Assembly: GCA_029582165.1 (NCBI GenBank)
Contig: CM055871.1
Coordinates: 28,044,802 to 28,108,801, forward strand
Length of the DNA stretch: 64,000 nucleotides
Source of the DNA: Portulaca oleracea
Taxonomy: Eukaryota > Streptophyta > Magnoliopsida > Caryophyllales > Portulacaceae
Direction: 5' to 3'
The notes under the pieces were generated by a model that was given only the letters and a program-made list of their open reading frames with translations, ran no database searches and was not told where the DNA came from. Position numbers and translations under genes: made by a program. This document shows, piece by piece, positions 10,698 to 21,639 of this stretch. Position 1 is the stretch's first letter. Each line of letters opens with the position of its first letter.

Positions 10698-12512
10698 ATG
10701 GCTCCCCCTGCTAAAGGTACTCTAATTCATTTTTTGCGTTTTCATTCTTCTTGTGTTATTGACTTCTGTTTCTTGTTTGTTTTCAATTTTTGATTCAATT
10801 GATATTAACATAAATACTGCTGGAACAATGTTGTTTTGATGCAAGTGACTATATTGTTTACCTATGTTATGTTCACTGCTATGTGCCATTGAATCTCACT
10901 TTGTTGTTCTTTGTGCGATTCTCACTTGCTAAATTCTACCTGATTTGTAGTTTATGCTTGTGTTGTAGTGCTTTCGGTTTTGGGAATGCGTTCTTGACAG
11001 CTTATTGCTCTTACATCTTAGTTATGCTTGTCAGTTGTTATGATTTAAAGTTATTATCCGAAGAGAAGTTAGGTTGGCAATTTTCTAGTCTTGGTGAATT
11101 CATAGAAGTTCAATTTGAAGGTCTAATAGCATACTCCCTTCCTCCTGTAATTTTTGATGCTCTACTGATTTAAAATATAGAATTAACATCATTAGATTTG
11201 TGGTAAAAAAAAAAAACCAACATACGTGATATTTTCAAATATATTGGGTGAAAAATTAAAGATGAACAGTAAGGGATGGAGGGAATATTAGCATGGTTTT
11301 TGGTCTTGGTTTTGTTGTTTGTTTGCCGTAAGTAGCTGTGCACCCCCATTTGCGGTATGGTCGATATTTATAACGCAGACAGTGTTAGATTAAGTACACT
11401 ATTAAACATTCAAATGTCTAACGAATGTTAATATGTTGTTGCCTGTAGTGCATTGTGAGCCTCTCTGTCCTGTAAGCCTGAAAATTCATTGGCATTTTTG
11501 AATACCAAAAATCTTCTAATAATGTTTGAAGGATGGAAAATTATTTCATTTGGGTGGGCAGTTGTTTTATCATGAGTGGATGTATGTTTTGTTTACTTTT
11601 TGCTTCCTATGTAGTTGTCTGTTTGCTTTCTGTTGCTATAGGCTTGTATTTCCCTTTTGTCAATGTGTTTGGTATGAACCTTTGCCCTTTGCTCTATGCC
11701 AGATGGAAAGAAGGCAGATCCTAAGGCGCAGGCCTTGAAAGCTGCAAAGGCTGTGAAATCAGGTTCATCGACCTTGAAGAAGAAAACCAAGAAGATTAGA
11801 ACCAAAGTCACCTTCCACAGGCCAAGGACACTGAAGCTGCCAAGGAACCCCAAGTACCCCCGCATCAGTGCAACTCCGAGGAACAAGTTGGACCACTACC
11901 AAATCCTTAAATACCCGTTGACCACCGAGTCAGCTATGAAGAAGATTGAAGACAACAACACCTTGGTATTCATCGTTGACATCCGTGCGGGCAAGAAGAA
12001 GATCAAGGATGCCGTGAAGAAGATGTATGACATCCAAGCCAAGAAAGTGAACACCTTGGTCAGGTAAATACATCTAGCTTATGCTCTACTATGAATTGCA
12101 TTTTGCCTTGTTGAAAAAACTCCCATTATCTGTTTGAAATTAACACTAATTCAAGGATTCTTGTGCACTTTTGCTTGTTGAGTGTGATTGTTTGAAACTG
12201 TGCTCAAAACCTTGATTTATCATGTGAGAACATTATTGTTCATTTCCTGTTGCCATTAAATCTTTATGTTTGTATCATCTGTTGTGGAGCATAATGCATA
12301 CACGTTGCATCTTCTGAGATTCAATATCTGGGTTTCGGCCATGTCTATTATTTTTCTTCTCCGGTGCTCCTTCACTGGAATGGAACAAGACAATGTATCT
12401 AAGAAATGAAATTTATCTATAATGCAGGCCTGATGGGACCAAGAAGGCTTATGTTCGCTTGACACCAGACTATGATGCTCTGGATGTCGCAAACAAGATT
12501 GGAATCATATAA
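10698..12512 (+). CDS. RPL23A: 60S ribosomal protein L23a (uL23), copy 2, complete
   Basis: Large-subunit ribosomal protein near the peptide exit. Three exons with GT-AG introns: 10698-10716 (MAPPAK plus one base), 11703-12063, 12428-12512. Together they are 465 bp and encode 154 residues, the usual plant L23a length. The start ATG sits in a typical context (tatcgATGGC). Codons split across both introns are restored exactly (G|AT Asp, AG|G Arg). The N-terminal basic extension, the uL23 domain ([37 protein letters not shown]) and the C-terminal ANKIGII are intact. Odd point: RAGKKK replaces the RADKKK that I know from plant L23a and that copy 1 has. Intron 1 holds a Stowaway MITE. The copies are about 11.1 kb apart in the same orientation, so this is a tandem duplication. 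Confidence 0.97.
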
Positions 12513-12910
12513 TTGTACTACTTTTACATGTTTGGTTCATGTGGAGGTGTTTATTCAGAAATTTTGGGATAGGAACATTTGCTGTATTGAGTAGAACTTT
12601 GATTTCAGAAAGATCGATGTTCTCTAACAGCCTGAAGTACATTTCATTTATCCACATTTGTGTCTTGTGCTGTTTAAGAATCTGTTGCTGCAAAAGGCAG
12701 CTTTTAAATATGTTTACAGTAGCGATTGGTTGTTTGTGTCTTTGGTTCATATCATGAATATGAACCACCATGACTCTTGGTTTAAACTGGTCACATGACA
12801 TAATGAAGTGTGGCAGTTTTACTATAAGTTAAGGCATCGCTAATCTTGTGCCCTGACTGCTGGCTTGTAGCTATCCAATGACACTTTTTTTGGGTTTATG
12901 TCCAGTTATT
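10957..12910 (+). repeat. Duplicated RPL23A block (partner of 1-1800)
   Basis: Coding and intron sequence plus ~400 bases of 3' flank pair with positions 1-1800. Exons are nearly identical; introns are recognisably similar but have indels. This marks a segmental tandem duplication rather than retroposition, because both introns are kept. Confidence 0.85.
11132..11287. mobile_element. Stowaway-like MITE in RPL23A intron 1
   Basis: Starts tactcccttcctcctg and ends ggatggagggaatatt, the inverted CTCCCTCCG-type ends of Tc1/mariner-derived Stowaway MITEs with TA at the borders. The homologous intron of copy 1 lacks it, so it entered after the gene duplication. Confidence 0.65.
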
Positions 12911-13110
12911 TATGGTGCATTTGGTAGTTTACTAGGCACATCTTTTCCCAGAAAAACTACCTAGTCTTTCAAGGAAATTGTTTACTGAGCTTGTGAATAA
13001 ATGATGGATCTTAGATTAAAACTTGTCCATCTGTTAGCGACAATTAAATAGGGGAAAGTTTTTTTACGAAATGCTCCCTTAATTAAATAGGGGACAGTAG
13101 CGATTGGTTG

Positions 13111-13247
13111 TTAGGCATCGTTCTTTTGTGCGTTGCGTTTATGTTGCGTTACGTTTAGTTGCGTTGGAAATAGTTAAAAAGTGATGATAATTTGCGTTAT
13201 GTTGCGTTGCGTTTGGCTGCGTTAACGCATAAAAGAACGATGTCTAA
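13111..13247. mobile_element. Small MITE, 137 bp
   Basis: Near-perfect 24-bp terminal inverted repeats: ttaggcatcgttcttttgtg at the left, and at the right the complement of ttagacatcgttcttttatg (two mismatches over 24). The middle is built of tgcgttgcgtt-type repeats. The TTA/TAA at the borders resembles PIF/Harbinger or Tc1/mariner targets, but the superfamily is not settled. Confidence 0.65.
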
Positions 13248-14303
13248 GTAGCTCTAACATCAAAAGAAAAAGCTTCTTAATCTGAAAAAGAAAAAAAAAT
13301 GGTGGAAAAAAGCCCATGGTAGAAAGTGGGAAAATGAAACCCAATCCAAATTTTATTTTGATAAAACCTAATTCAAGCTTAGTAGTGCTTATGGTAGTGA
13401 TGGTGCTGGACCTGCCGGTATATAGTGCTGTAGCCCTAATCTATTTTTTTCCCCCAATTATTTGAAGCCCAGTATGACAAAAGAGTTATGGCCAAAAAAA
13501 TAAGACATCCAAATAACTAAAATAGGCGAAGCAAATAAACAATTTTTAAGATTTGTTTTTCGATATTTCTTATCGCCACATTTTTTTGAAACGTCTCGCA
13601 ACAGTTTCTTCATCATTGTGAATGACGCCTATAGCATGACCATCCTTCACTACCCTGCATGCTTCTTCATCCAAGCAACCAAACGAGCTTTTCATGGATT
13701 TTTCAATGATATTCCTCCTAACCTTTTGTCCATCTTTTTGGGCAAGAGTTGTTCTACAAATTGCTTATCTGACAAGTTGCCCCATCGTAACATTCTATTT
13801 GCTCTTACACTTAGCGTTAACCTTCAAAGCCTATAGTATGAAGTCCTCAAGATCAAAATATAAGTCACACTCAACAACAACATCAGAGAATCCAATCGGC
13901 TTACTAAGATTGCTATCACTCTCAAAATAGGTCTGTGGTTCTCTATCCTCCACCCGATCGAATTTAGATCCACTCAAAAACATCATTATATGTCAATGTG
14001 CTTCCATGTTTACTGCTATCTACAACAACACCAACAGGATCAATAATGATCTAGTTATAATCAAACCCTCACCTATCACTAGCTAAAATCTTAATAGAGT
14101 CAGCTACAACTATGTTCTTTTTTTCATTAATCCTCAATCCATTGTTAATTGCACAACTAGGGATGAGTTGTGCAGAATATTCGCAAAAACTAGTCCCTAT
14201 TTTATGGGTAAGTTAGGCATTAGTGCTTGCATATCTAATCCAATTTAAATTTACTAATTCTTCTACTTTCAACACTCAATCAAGTTTTCAATTTTTACTT
14301 GAA
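13248..14303. other. Intergenic, no supported gene
   Basis: Two overlapping plus-strand ORFs (13618-13930) and a partly open minus-strand frame are present, but none shows a recognisable domain and the frames are interrupted. The stretch may be a decayed gene or transposase remnant. I cannot identify it. Confidence 0.5.
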
Positions 14304-14668
14304 CTAGTACTTAGACCGTGCGCTGCACGGGACGCAAGTAAACCATACGTATTGTTGAAAATATTGCCGATGTTATATTTAAAAGAATAAAGAAAAAAGC
14401 AAAAATAAAAAATAAAAAGAATAATTTTCTATTTAAAAGAATAAAAAAAGAATAGTGCATATGAATAAAAAAAGAAAAACAAAAAGGGTTATCAATGCAA
14501 ACATAAATATTAATGCACACATTAATATTATATGATTTTTTTTAAATTAAATAAAATTAATTATAGGTTTCCCAAAATGCCCTCATTAGAATCCACATAT
14601 TTCGATCCTCACCCTTTGTACCTAGAAATATATATGATATATATATATATATGATATATGATATATGA
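14304..14668 (-). mobile_element. Short non-autonomous Helitron (minus strand)
   Basis: Read on the minus strand, the 3' end has the hairpin CCGTGCAGCGCACGG (plus 14316-14330) eight bases before a terminal CTAG, followed by host T. The proposed 5' end is TCATATATCATATATC preceded by host A (A|TC), so insertion would be between A and T. About 365 bases with no coding content. The 3' end is convincing; the 5' end is a best guess. Confidence 0.65.
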
Positions 14669-14946
14669 TTACACATTTTTTTTAAATTTTTACATGAACT
14701 ATATGTAAAGATAAGTCATTCTTACTTTACTCAATCTTAACTTTTTTTTTTGACACAATCAAGTATTACTTCATTGATAAACCCTCCATTAGTGCATACA
14801 TTAAGATTTGTCTTGGACAAACCTCAAGCCAAACTTACTCAACCCTATATGATGCAATCTTAGCTAAGAACTTGTCATGCAAACCTGTTTAGCATCAATA
14901 AACAAGGACATTGTGATTGGTTGATATTTATTTTGTTTGAGACAAA

Positions 14947-15308
14947 GGATGTGTTTAGTAAGAAGGAAAATCATTTTTCAGAAAATAATTTTCTGATATT
15001 TAGGTGTTTGGTGGCCAAAAAATAGGGGAAATAACTTTAAGTGAAAACCATCCCTCCTTCTCCTTTTAAAACTATTTTCTTAAGTCTAACCTTAAGAAAT
15101 TCCAATTTTCTCTCGGTCTACGTTACTTCTTGTAGCCCAAGTTCATCGAGTTCGCTCTTATCCCTATTGGAAACAATTCACTTCTCACCAGCCTAAGAGA
15201 AGTTTGTATTATATATTTACCAAACAAATGAAAATATCACTTAAAAATTTATTTTCCTGTAAAACCATTTTAAATGAAAAATGATTTCCACTTATAGCAA
15301 ACACATCC
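14947..15308. mobile_element. MITE with GGATGTGTTT ends
   Basis: Inverted ends ggatgtgtttagta (14947) and aaacacatcc (15308), with a second inverted layer ggaaaatcatttttcag / gaaaaatgatttcc. Same general family as the elements at 25594-26013 and 48794-48970, which share the 'gtgtgttt' ends and 'aaaatggttttc'-like interior. Confidence 0.6.
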
Positions 15309-15350
15309 AAAGTAGAAATGGGTAAATCAACTACCACTACTGTTATAAAT

Positions 15351-15576
15351 ATACTCCATCCTCATTTTTTATTTTATCCATGATTTTGATCTATGTATTA
15401 ATTAAAAAGTTAAAAAAATTTCAGAATTATTTTCTTAATATATATAATAATTTATTAGATGAAGATATTATCGTTAGACTTATATGAAAAATACTATCTT
15501 TATAATATAATATTATAATTTTTGATATAATACTAAATGCAAAATCATTAATCAGATTGAAAACTATTGAGGAGTA
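15351..15576. mobile_element. Stowaway-like MITE, degenerate
   Basis: Left end atactccatcctcatttttt and right end ctattgaggagtaa are inverted, Stowaway-style, and bordered by TA. The interior is AT-rich with no coding content. Confidence 0.5.
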
Positions 15577-15627
15577 AACAGTATTTATAAATGATAGCTC
15601 AAATGGAACAACGAGAGTATTATTTAG

Positions 15628-15895
15628 GTCCCGTTATTTTATGCGGTAGATTGCGGTGCGGTACCACACCGTACTACAACTTTTTAATTTCTACCACACT
15701 TCAGCACACCACACCACACCACACCACAATCATTATGAATATATTTTTTCACTTTTCTCTCTCCTCACTTTTCTCCTCTACTTTTTACATTCTCTCTCCT
15801 CACTTACCATACTTATCATAATTCTCATCACAATTTACCATACTTTTTTAAATTCCACTACACTATTACTACACCGCAATTAACCGTATAAAAGA
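15628..15895. mobile_element. MITE with GGTCCCGTT ends
   Basis: Inverted ends aggtcccgttattttatgcg (15627) and cgtataaaagaacggacctt (to about 15895), with a second inverted layer gattgcggtg / caccgcaatt. A relative is seen at 50915-51179 (aaggtctcgttcc...aacggggcct). Confidence 0.55.
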
Positions 15896-16293
15896 ACGGA
15901 CCTTAATTATAAAATAAAATATAGGTATATAAAATTTTAAGCACAACAATTATGTTTGAACCATACTCCTGGTATCTATATGTATATCTATATCTATACC
16001 CTTATAAAAGCGGAAACACTGCCTCCCAAATATTACTATCAATCTACAGTAAAAATGGCACAACTGTAATTTTGTTAGTTATCCCGGGCCACGTCTGTCA
16101 TTTTATTTGGAAACTTAGGGTTTCCCATCCTTCACTTCACCGCCCATCACCTTCATCTCAGTTCATTTACCCAGCCTCCCTCTCTCTCTCTCTCTCTCTC
16201 CTCTTTCTCTCTCAACGTTATCTCTCTCCTCCATCGCTACCGAATTCGGGCTGTAGACTATGGATTCCAGAAAGGTAATGCTCTTAAACGGTA

Positions 16294-16523
16294 ATGGCGG
16301 CGGAAGTCACTAACAAGCAAGTACTTCTGAAGAAATATGTCACGGGCTACCTTAAAGAGACCGATATGGAGGTCTTAACAAGCAAGATTATCCTGAAAGT
16401 TCCAGAATCTTCCAGCGATCGCATTTTGCTCAAGAATCTCTACTTGTCCTGTGACCCTTACATGCGGAGTCGATGACCAAGCTTGATCGTCTCAGCTATG
16501 TCGATTCCTTCACCCCTGGCAAG
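16294..16523 (+). pseudogene. Captured exon 1 of an NADPH-dependent 2-alkenal (double-bond) reductase
   Basis: The translation has the N-terminus of the plant medium-chain dehydrogenase P1/AER family, enzymes that reduce reactive alpha,beta-unsaturated aldehydes. It starts MAAEVTNKQVLLKKYVTGYL and contains the family block LKNLYLSCDPYMRSR. A single missing base near 16472 shifts the frame. In the next frame MTKLDRLSYVDSFTPGK continues the family sequence to a proper GT donor at 16524. The catalytic and NADPH-binding exons are absent. A C/T-rich leader including a (CT)n run precedes it, as in a real 5' UTR. It is a copied gene fragment inside the Helitron and not a working enzyme. Confidence 0.85.
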
Positions 16524-17064
16524 GTATAGGAACCCTAATTCTCACTTATTTATTCAATCAGTTCTTTTGCATGTTTGTTCTATTTGTTTATTTCCGCCTC
16601 TGTCTTCATCTCTGGTGAGTATTTGATTGTTTATTTGGATTTTAATTAAATTTGGATCACCGTACCTCAAAATAAGTTTTGAAAAGTTGGGGTATTGAAA
16701 AATACTTTCCCAAATATTGGGTACTTCGGAGGAATTTTTTGGTATATCTACTTATAGTATACCTGCTTCGGCGATCAATTAATAAATAATTTCGAAGCAA
16801 TTGTTTAATGAGAATGAAGTTTATTGTTTATTAATGAGAATGAAGTTTATTGTTTATTAATGAGAATGAAGTTTATTGTTTATGTATCTTTCTCAATTTC
16901 TCCTCGATTGACCAGTTTGTCTTCCATTGCTGATTCATGTTGGCCCATATAGATATGAATCTCAGATAGTCTGTTGAGAAATTTACACACTAAAATCCAA
17001 GTCTCTACTCTAGGTTTTTCATTGATTTTTTTTATAAAAAAAATTGTTACACAAGTAAAACTAT

Positions 17065-18706
17065 AAAAATAAGATGGTGAGCCCGGAAGCACCATGCTCT
17101 GTGAGCCCATCCATATTAACTTTTATTTTTGGGTATAATACATATACTTCCTCCATTTAATATTAATTGTCCAAATGTATTTATTTAATTAAAAAAATTT
17201 CATAGCATATTCTATCAAAAAAATACAACTTTATGTTCTTAAAATAATATTTTTCGTTATTAATCTAATGGTAGTACTTTCATATACTAAAATATTTTAT
17301 GTCGAGAAATTAATGATGACAACATATCATTAGGAAGCATTTTTGAGCCATTTTTTAAAATTTTTTTCTCAAGTATAATAAGTGCCTTCAATTCATAATA
17401 TTCATTTTAAAAATTATGAACATTGTGATATATATTTCTCAACATTTATCTATTGGTTTATGAGTATTGTAGTTTTGGTTTATGAGCACTTTAGTATAGA
17501 TTTACGAGCATTGTAATTTAAGTGTATGAACATTTATGTACTGGTTTATGAGTATTCTACTAATGAGCATTATAGTTTAAATCTATGAGCATTCATGTAC
17601 TAGTTTATGAACACTCTGGTATGGATTTATGAGAATTGTAGTTTAGGTTTATGAGCATTCTAGTATAGATTTATGAGCACGTACTCTAGTATAGATTTAT
17701 GAGCATTGTAGTTTAGGCTTATGAACATTCATGTATTGGTTTATGAGCACTCTAGTATAGATTTATGAGCATTATAATTTAGGTTTATGAGCATTCATGT
17801 ACTGGTTTATGAGCACTCTAGTATAGATTTATGAGCATTGTAGTTTAGGTTTATGAGCATTCATGTACTGGTTTATGAGCACTCTAGTATTGATTTATGA
17901 ACATTATAGTTAAGTTTATGAGTATTCATGTACTGGTTAATTATGAGCACTCTAGTATAGATTTATGAGCATTGTAGTTTAGGTTTATGAGCATTCATAC
18001 ACTGGTTTATGAGCACTCTAATAAAGATCTATGAGCATTATAGTTTAGGTTTATGAGCATCCATATACTGGTTTATGAGCACTATAGTATAGATTTATGA
18101 ACATTATAGTTTATGTTTGTGAGCATTCATAGACTGGTTTATGAGCACTCTAGTAAAGATCTATGAGCAATGTAGTTTAAGTTTATGGGCATTCATGTAC
18201 TGGTTTATGAATACTCTAGTATAGATTTATGAATATTGTAGTTTAGGTTTATGAGCATTCATAGATGGTTTATGAGCACTCTAGTAAAGATCTATGAGCA
18301 TGGTACGTAGTTTAGGTTTATGAGCTTTCATGTATTGGGTTATGAGCCTTTAGTATAGATTTATGACCATCTATATTATCAATTATGAACATTGCATGAA
18401 ATATGTTATGAGCAAGACCATTAGAGATTATTAGCAAGACTATTATTAATTATGAACATTCATCTATTGATTTATGAGCATTCACATATTGATTTATAAA
18501 CATTATAATTTAGCTTTATGAATATTGATATAATGATTTATAAATATTGCAGTAAAAACATAAAAAAGCATGACACATAAAAATATTTTAAAATACAATA
18601 TTACACAAAAAAAAGAAATAAAATAAAGAAAAGTAAAAAAAAATGAAATGGTAATTGGCCCTGGGCTCACCATGCAAGGTAGACCCGGGCTACAATCGTC
18701 CCACCC
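17065..18706. mobile_element. Mutator-like MITE enclosing a minisatellite
   Basis: Flanked by the 10-bp direct repeat GTAAAACTAT (17055-17064 and 18707-18716). About 35-base imperfect inverted ends are visible: atggtgagcccgg..caccatg at the left, and catgcaaggt..cccgggctac with ctgggctcaccatg at the right. The duplication size (8-11 bp) fits Mutator-like elements. The interior is almost wholly the tandem repeat described next, with no transposase. It lies inside the large Helitron. Confidence 0.65.
17400..18550 (+). repeat. Minisatellite: ~22-bp unit organised as a ~67-bp trimer
   Basis: The core unit is tttatgagcattgtagttta-like, about 22 bases. Three variants follow each other in fixed order, ending ..gtagtttagg, ..catgtactgg and ..tctagtatagat. 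They give a higher-order period of about 67 bases repeated roughly 12-16 times from 17620 to 18350, with more diverged copies on both sides. There is no spacer structure and no cas context, so it is not a CRISPR array. Confidence 0.9.
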
Positions 18707-18960
18707 GTAAAACTATCATCAAGGGAGTTGTTTTTCATTGATTTTTTTTTTTTAAAAAATCGTTACAGAAGTTATGGTGTGGGGTGAAGAATGTGTAATT
18801 TTGTCAGTTATCCATTCAATTGTTTTGATATAATGTTCGAAAGATGTTGAATTTGATGATTCCATCTTCAATACAGGCTCATATTCACCACCATATATAT
18901 CTCCATGAAAACAAAGTTGCGGGCTTTCTGATTCTTTCCCGCTGTTTTTAATTGTAAAAA

Positions 18961-20010
18961 ATGATTATGTCTTTAGTTACAGACCTCTACTGCTCAATCT
19001 TCAAACATTGCCGCGAAACCCTGAATTTAAAGCTAGCGAAGAAGCTGCACGGACTCATTGCAAAAACCCAGAAATGCCCATATACTTTTCTATCTAACAC
19101 ACTAATCAGTACCTACAGTGGCCTTGGTGATTTGGTTTCTGTGTTGGGAATGTCCCGACAATGTTCGATATACACGGAGATTAAACCAAAGTGATATAGT
19201 AATTATATGTCTTGCTAGAGACCTCTATAATTAGTAATTAAATATGTTTGATTACAACTATATTATTTGGTCCTACTGGGTCACACAAGTGAGTGCCCTG
19301 GAACAATGTATGTAACCTAAGTAATATTATATTACGTTTAGAAAAGTTGGAAACTGATTTCTGTGAGAAATCAGCCCAACACGGACCGAATTGGGCTCAA
19401 CACGGACCTTGTTGACCCAACACGGTCCGTGTTCAGACACCACGGACCTTCTGGAGTCCAACACGGACCGTGTTGGGCCTGAGAAGCAAGCCGTGGTGTT
19501 AAGTCGGCTCTTTAGGGTTTTGAATCCTCTCCCTAGGTTTTCTAAACACTATATAAAGGGATCTCTGAGAGAGATTATTCTGAAAGAGATACCAGGGTGA
19601 TTACCTGAGTTCCTCTCTCTTTTGTTTTGCAGTTCTAGTTTCAGGAAACATTATTTGTTTCCGAAACAATCTCACATACATCTTAGATTGAGATTCGTCT
19701 CGATCGGGTCGATCTAGCAGTCGGGTTCCCGCAGTGCTGCGTGACTTTTAGTAGAGGATTTCAGCATTGGAATCTCGAAGGTCAACCTCTTCATCAGTCG
19801 GATTAGCGATCAGGTATAATTACTAAAGCCTCTGCAATTGTTGTGATTAATTGTTTTATAATTGTTATGAATATTCCGCCAATTAATCTGTATCTGCTTA
19901 GGAAATAGATAACCTAAAACCTAACATTCTGCCCGCCATATGTTCGATAAAATGCCCCAACCAAATCCTTTCTCGTGGAACATCATCCTGTCAATTTTAT
20001 TATTACCGTA
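18961..20010 (+). pseudogene. Captured PPR-protein N-terminal fragment, split by a solo LTR
   Basis: The reading frame 18961-19141 (..KLAKKLHGLIAKTQ.., FLSNTLISTYSGLGDLVS) continues after the insertion at 19927 with ARHMFDKMPQPNPFSWNIIL. Together these are the diagnostic start of a PLS-class pentatricopeptide repeat protein: LHGLI.K, SNTLISTYSGLGDL..ARHMFDKMP and the P(N)PFSWN repeat border. Such proteins edit or process organelle RNA. Only about one and a half repeats are present. The frame is lost after about 20005 (LPYVAFFEYVNL then stop). It is a fragment copied by the Helitron and then hit by an LTR element. Confidence 0.8.
19142..19926 (+). mobile_element. Solo LTR, 785 bp
   Basis: TGTTGGGAATGTCCCG...ACCTAACA, bounded by the exact 5-bp target duplication TTCTG (19137-19141 and 19927-19931). 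Removing it and one TTCTG restores the PPR frame (GDLVS|ARHMF). It has a TATA-like atataaagg at 19551 and several copies of the palindromic motif aacacggaccgtgtt at 19378-19475. No primer site, gag or pol is attached, so this is the product of LTR-LTR recombination. Confidence 0.93.
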
Positions 20011-21330
20011 CGTTGCATTTTTTGAATACGTTAATTTGTAGTATGAAGGAGACTCATCCGTTGTGGAATTTTTTTGTTCATGTCTGTAGAATATTCAATT
20101 AAGTTAAGGTTGACTTTGTACTTAATTCTTTGTCTTTATATGCTCAACATTATTTTCTACCTCTAGATTAATTGGCCAAAAGCTTTGTCTTTGTATCCTG
20201 TCCTGTATTCCAGGTTTTTTTACATGGAACTAACTTGTTTAAATTATTATCTATGCCAAGGGATTAGTTGGGCCTGTGGAGATTCAGAATCATTCCACTA
20301 ACGGTGCTTACACTTCATGAGTGGCCATAAGTAAGTGAATTATGCATATTTCTATTGTCAAACAAGTCGTCGTGTGTAAAATCTTTTGTTCTCCTTATTG
20401 CAGCGCTGATTGTTTTATTATTCTTGTAATTGGTGTATTTCTTACTGTTTTAGAGTTATTTGAATCCTTACCTAACTTTATTGACTTTGCATTATCAAAA
20501 AAGGGGGGAAAACCTCTCATCTCAATAAACGTATATTTAACTAAAACATATTTTTCTCGGTATGTTGGAAGCTAAGTAAAACCGTTTTACAAGAAATCTA
20601 ATAGCCAACACCTACAGACTATATTTATATGCTTAATAAAACATATTTTCTAATTTGAGGCCTAATAAGCTTTTCTTATGAAGAAAATTAAATTTTAGTA
20701 TAGTGATTAAAATAAAGGACGAAAGTATTTACTATTGGAATTTAAGATTGACATATATAATGTGGTATTGGAGTGATATTTCCTTCGCCAAAAAATGTAT
20801 CCTAGATATTAGTAACAAGTCAGGTTTGTAATTAGTAAGCACAATATAGAAAATCCTTTTTTAATTGTTACAATGGTGTAGGGCCAATGTTGCTCTATGA
20901 AATGAGCCCTATACCAAAGGTAATTGTTGACCAAACTAAGAAAGCTACATACTACACTTTAGATAATTGATCACGTTGTTGCCTTGGAGACCTTTATACT
21001 CGCCTAAGAAAACTGAGTGCCAGAAGTATATTATATGAAATGGGAATGTTTGGTGTTTTGGCTGTGTTCGACATCAAATCAAATTATATTTACCTTTACC
21101 TTTAACTTTTGTTTTATTTCTTGTGCATGGCAAGGTGATCGGTGCCACCATCATTTGTAATATTAGATTTTACGATATCCACATAAGATTAGGTGAATTA
21201 ATTAGCTCTATTTTACCCCACTTAATTTTAATGATTCATTTAGAAAATTGATAACTTTGTTGCCTTTTTAATTTAGTTTAGTTGTGCACTGAGGGGTTGG
21301 AATTTGATGATTTCAATTTTATCCTTGCAG
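20010..21330. other. Helitron interior, no gene seen
   Basis: AT-rich. A short open stretch near 20255-20300 (LVGPVEIQNHS-like in one frame) is too short to identify. No TIR or LTR pair was noticed. Confidence 0.5.
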
Positions 21331-21414
21331 GATTTGTCAATTAGTGGGGGTATTGGGGGTTATAGAGTCAAGAAAGTTTGGAAAAATGAAAATGGAATAC
21401 CCACATTAGATAAG
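21331..21414 (+). pseudogene. Exon-like fragment with both splice sites, unidentified
   Basis: An 84-base open stretch reads DLSISGGIGGYRVKKVWKNE, then NGIPTLDK. It is bounded by a good acceptor (atccttgcag, 21321-21330) and donor (gtgagt at 21415). A diverged second copy at about 21552-21637 (ggtctattagtggggttttt...aatacccacataatattag|gtaaag) shows the same layout. I do not recognise the family. The context suggests a third gene piece captured by the Helitron. Confidence 0.4.
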
Positions 21415-21639
21415 GTGAGTAACTAGCTCTCTCTCTTTGCCCCTGTGCATTTTAATGATTCTCTTGGGCAATTTATTACTTTGTTTCTTTGTTAATGTGA
21501 CATAGTTTGTGCATTGTGGGTTTGTAAATTAATGTTTTGGATTGTACCCAGAGGGAGAATGGTCTATTAGTGGGGTTTTTGAGGGAGTTATGGAGTTGTC
21601 AAAGTGGGGAAAATTGAATACCCACATAATATTAGGTAA

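Noticed and set aside
13618..13930. Two overlapping plus-strand ORFs
   Set aside because: No domain, no splice or promoter context, and stops in the related frames. Kept only as unexplained intergenic DNA.
17400..18550. Possible CRISPR array
   Set aside because: Units are contiguous with no unique spacers, the DNA is eukaryotic, and the period is a higher-order minisatellite.
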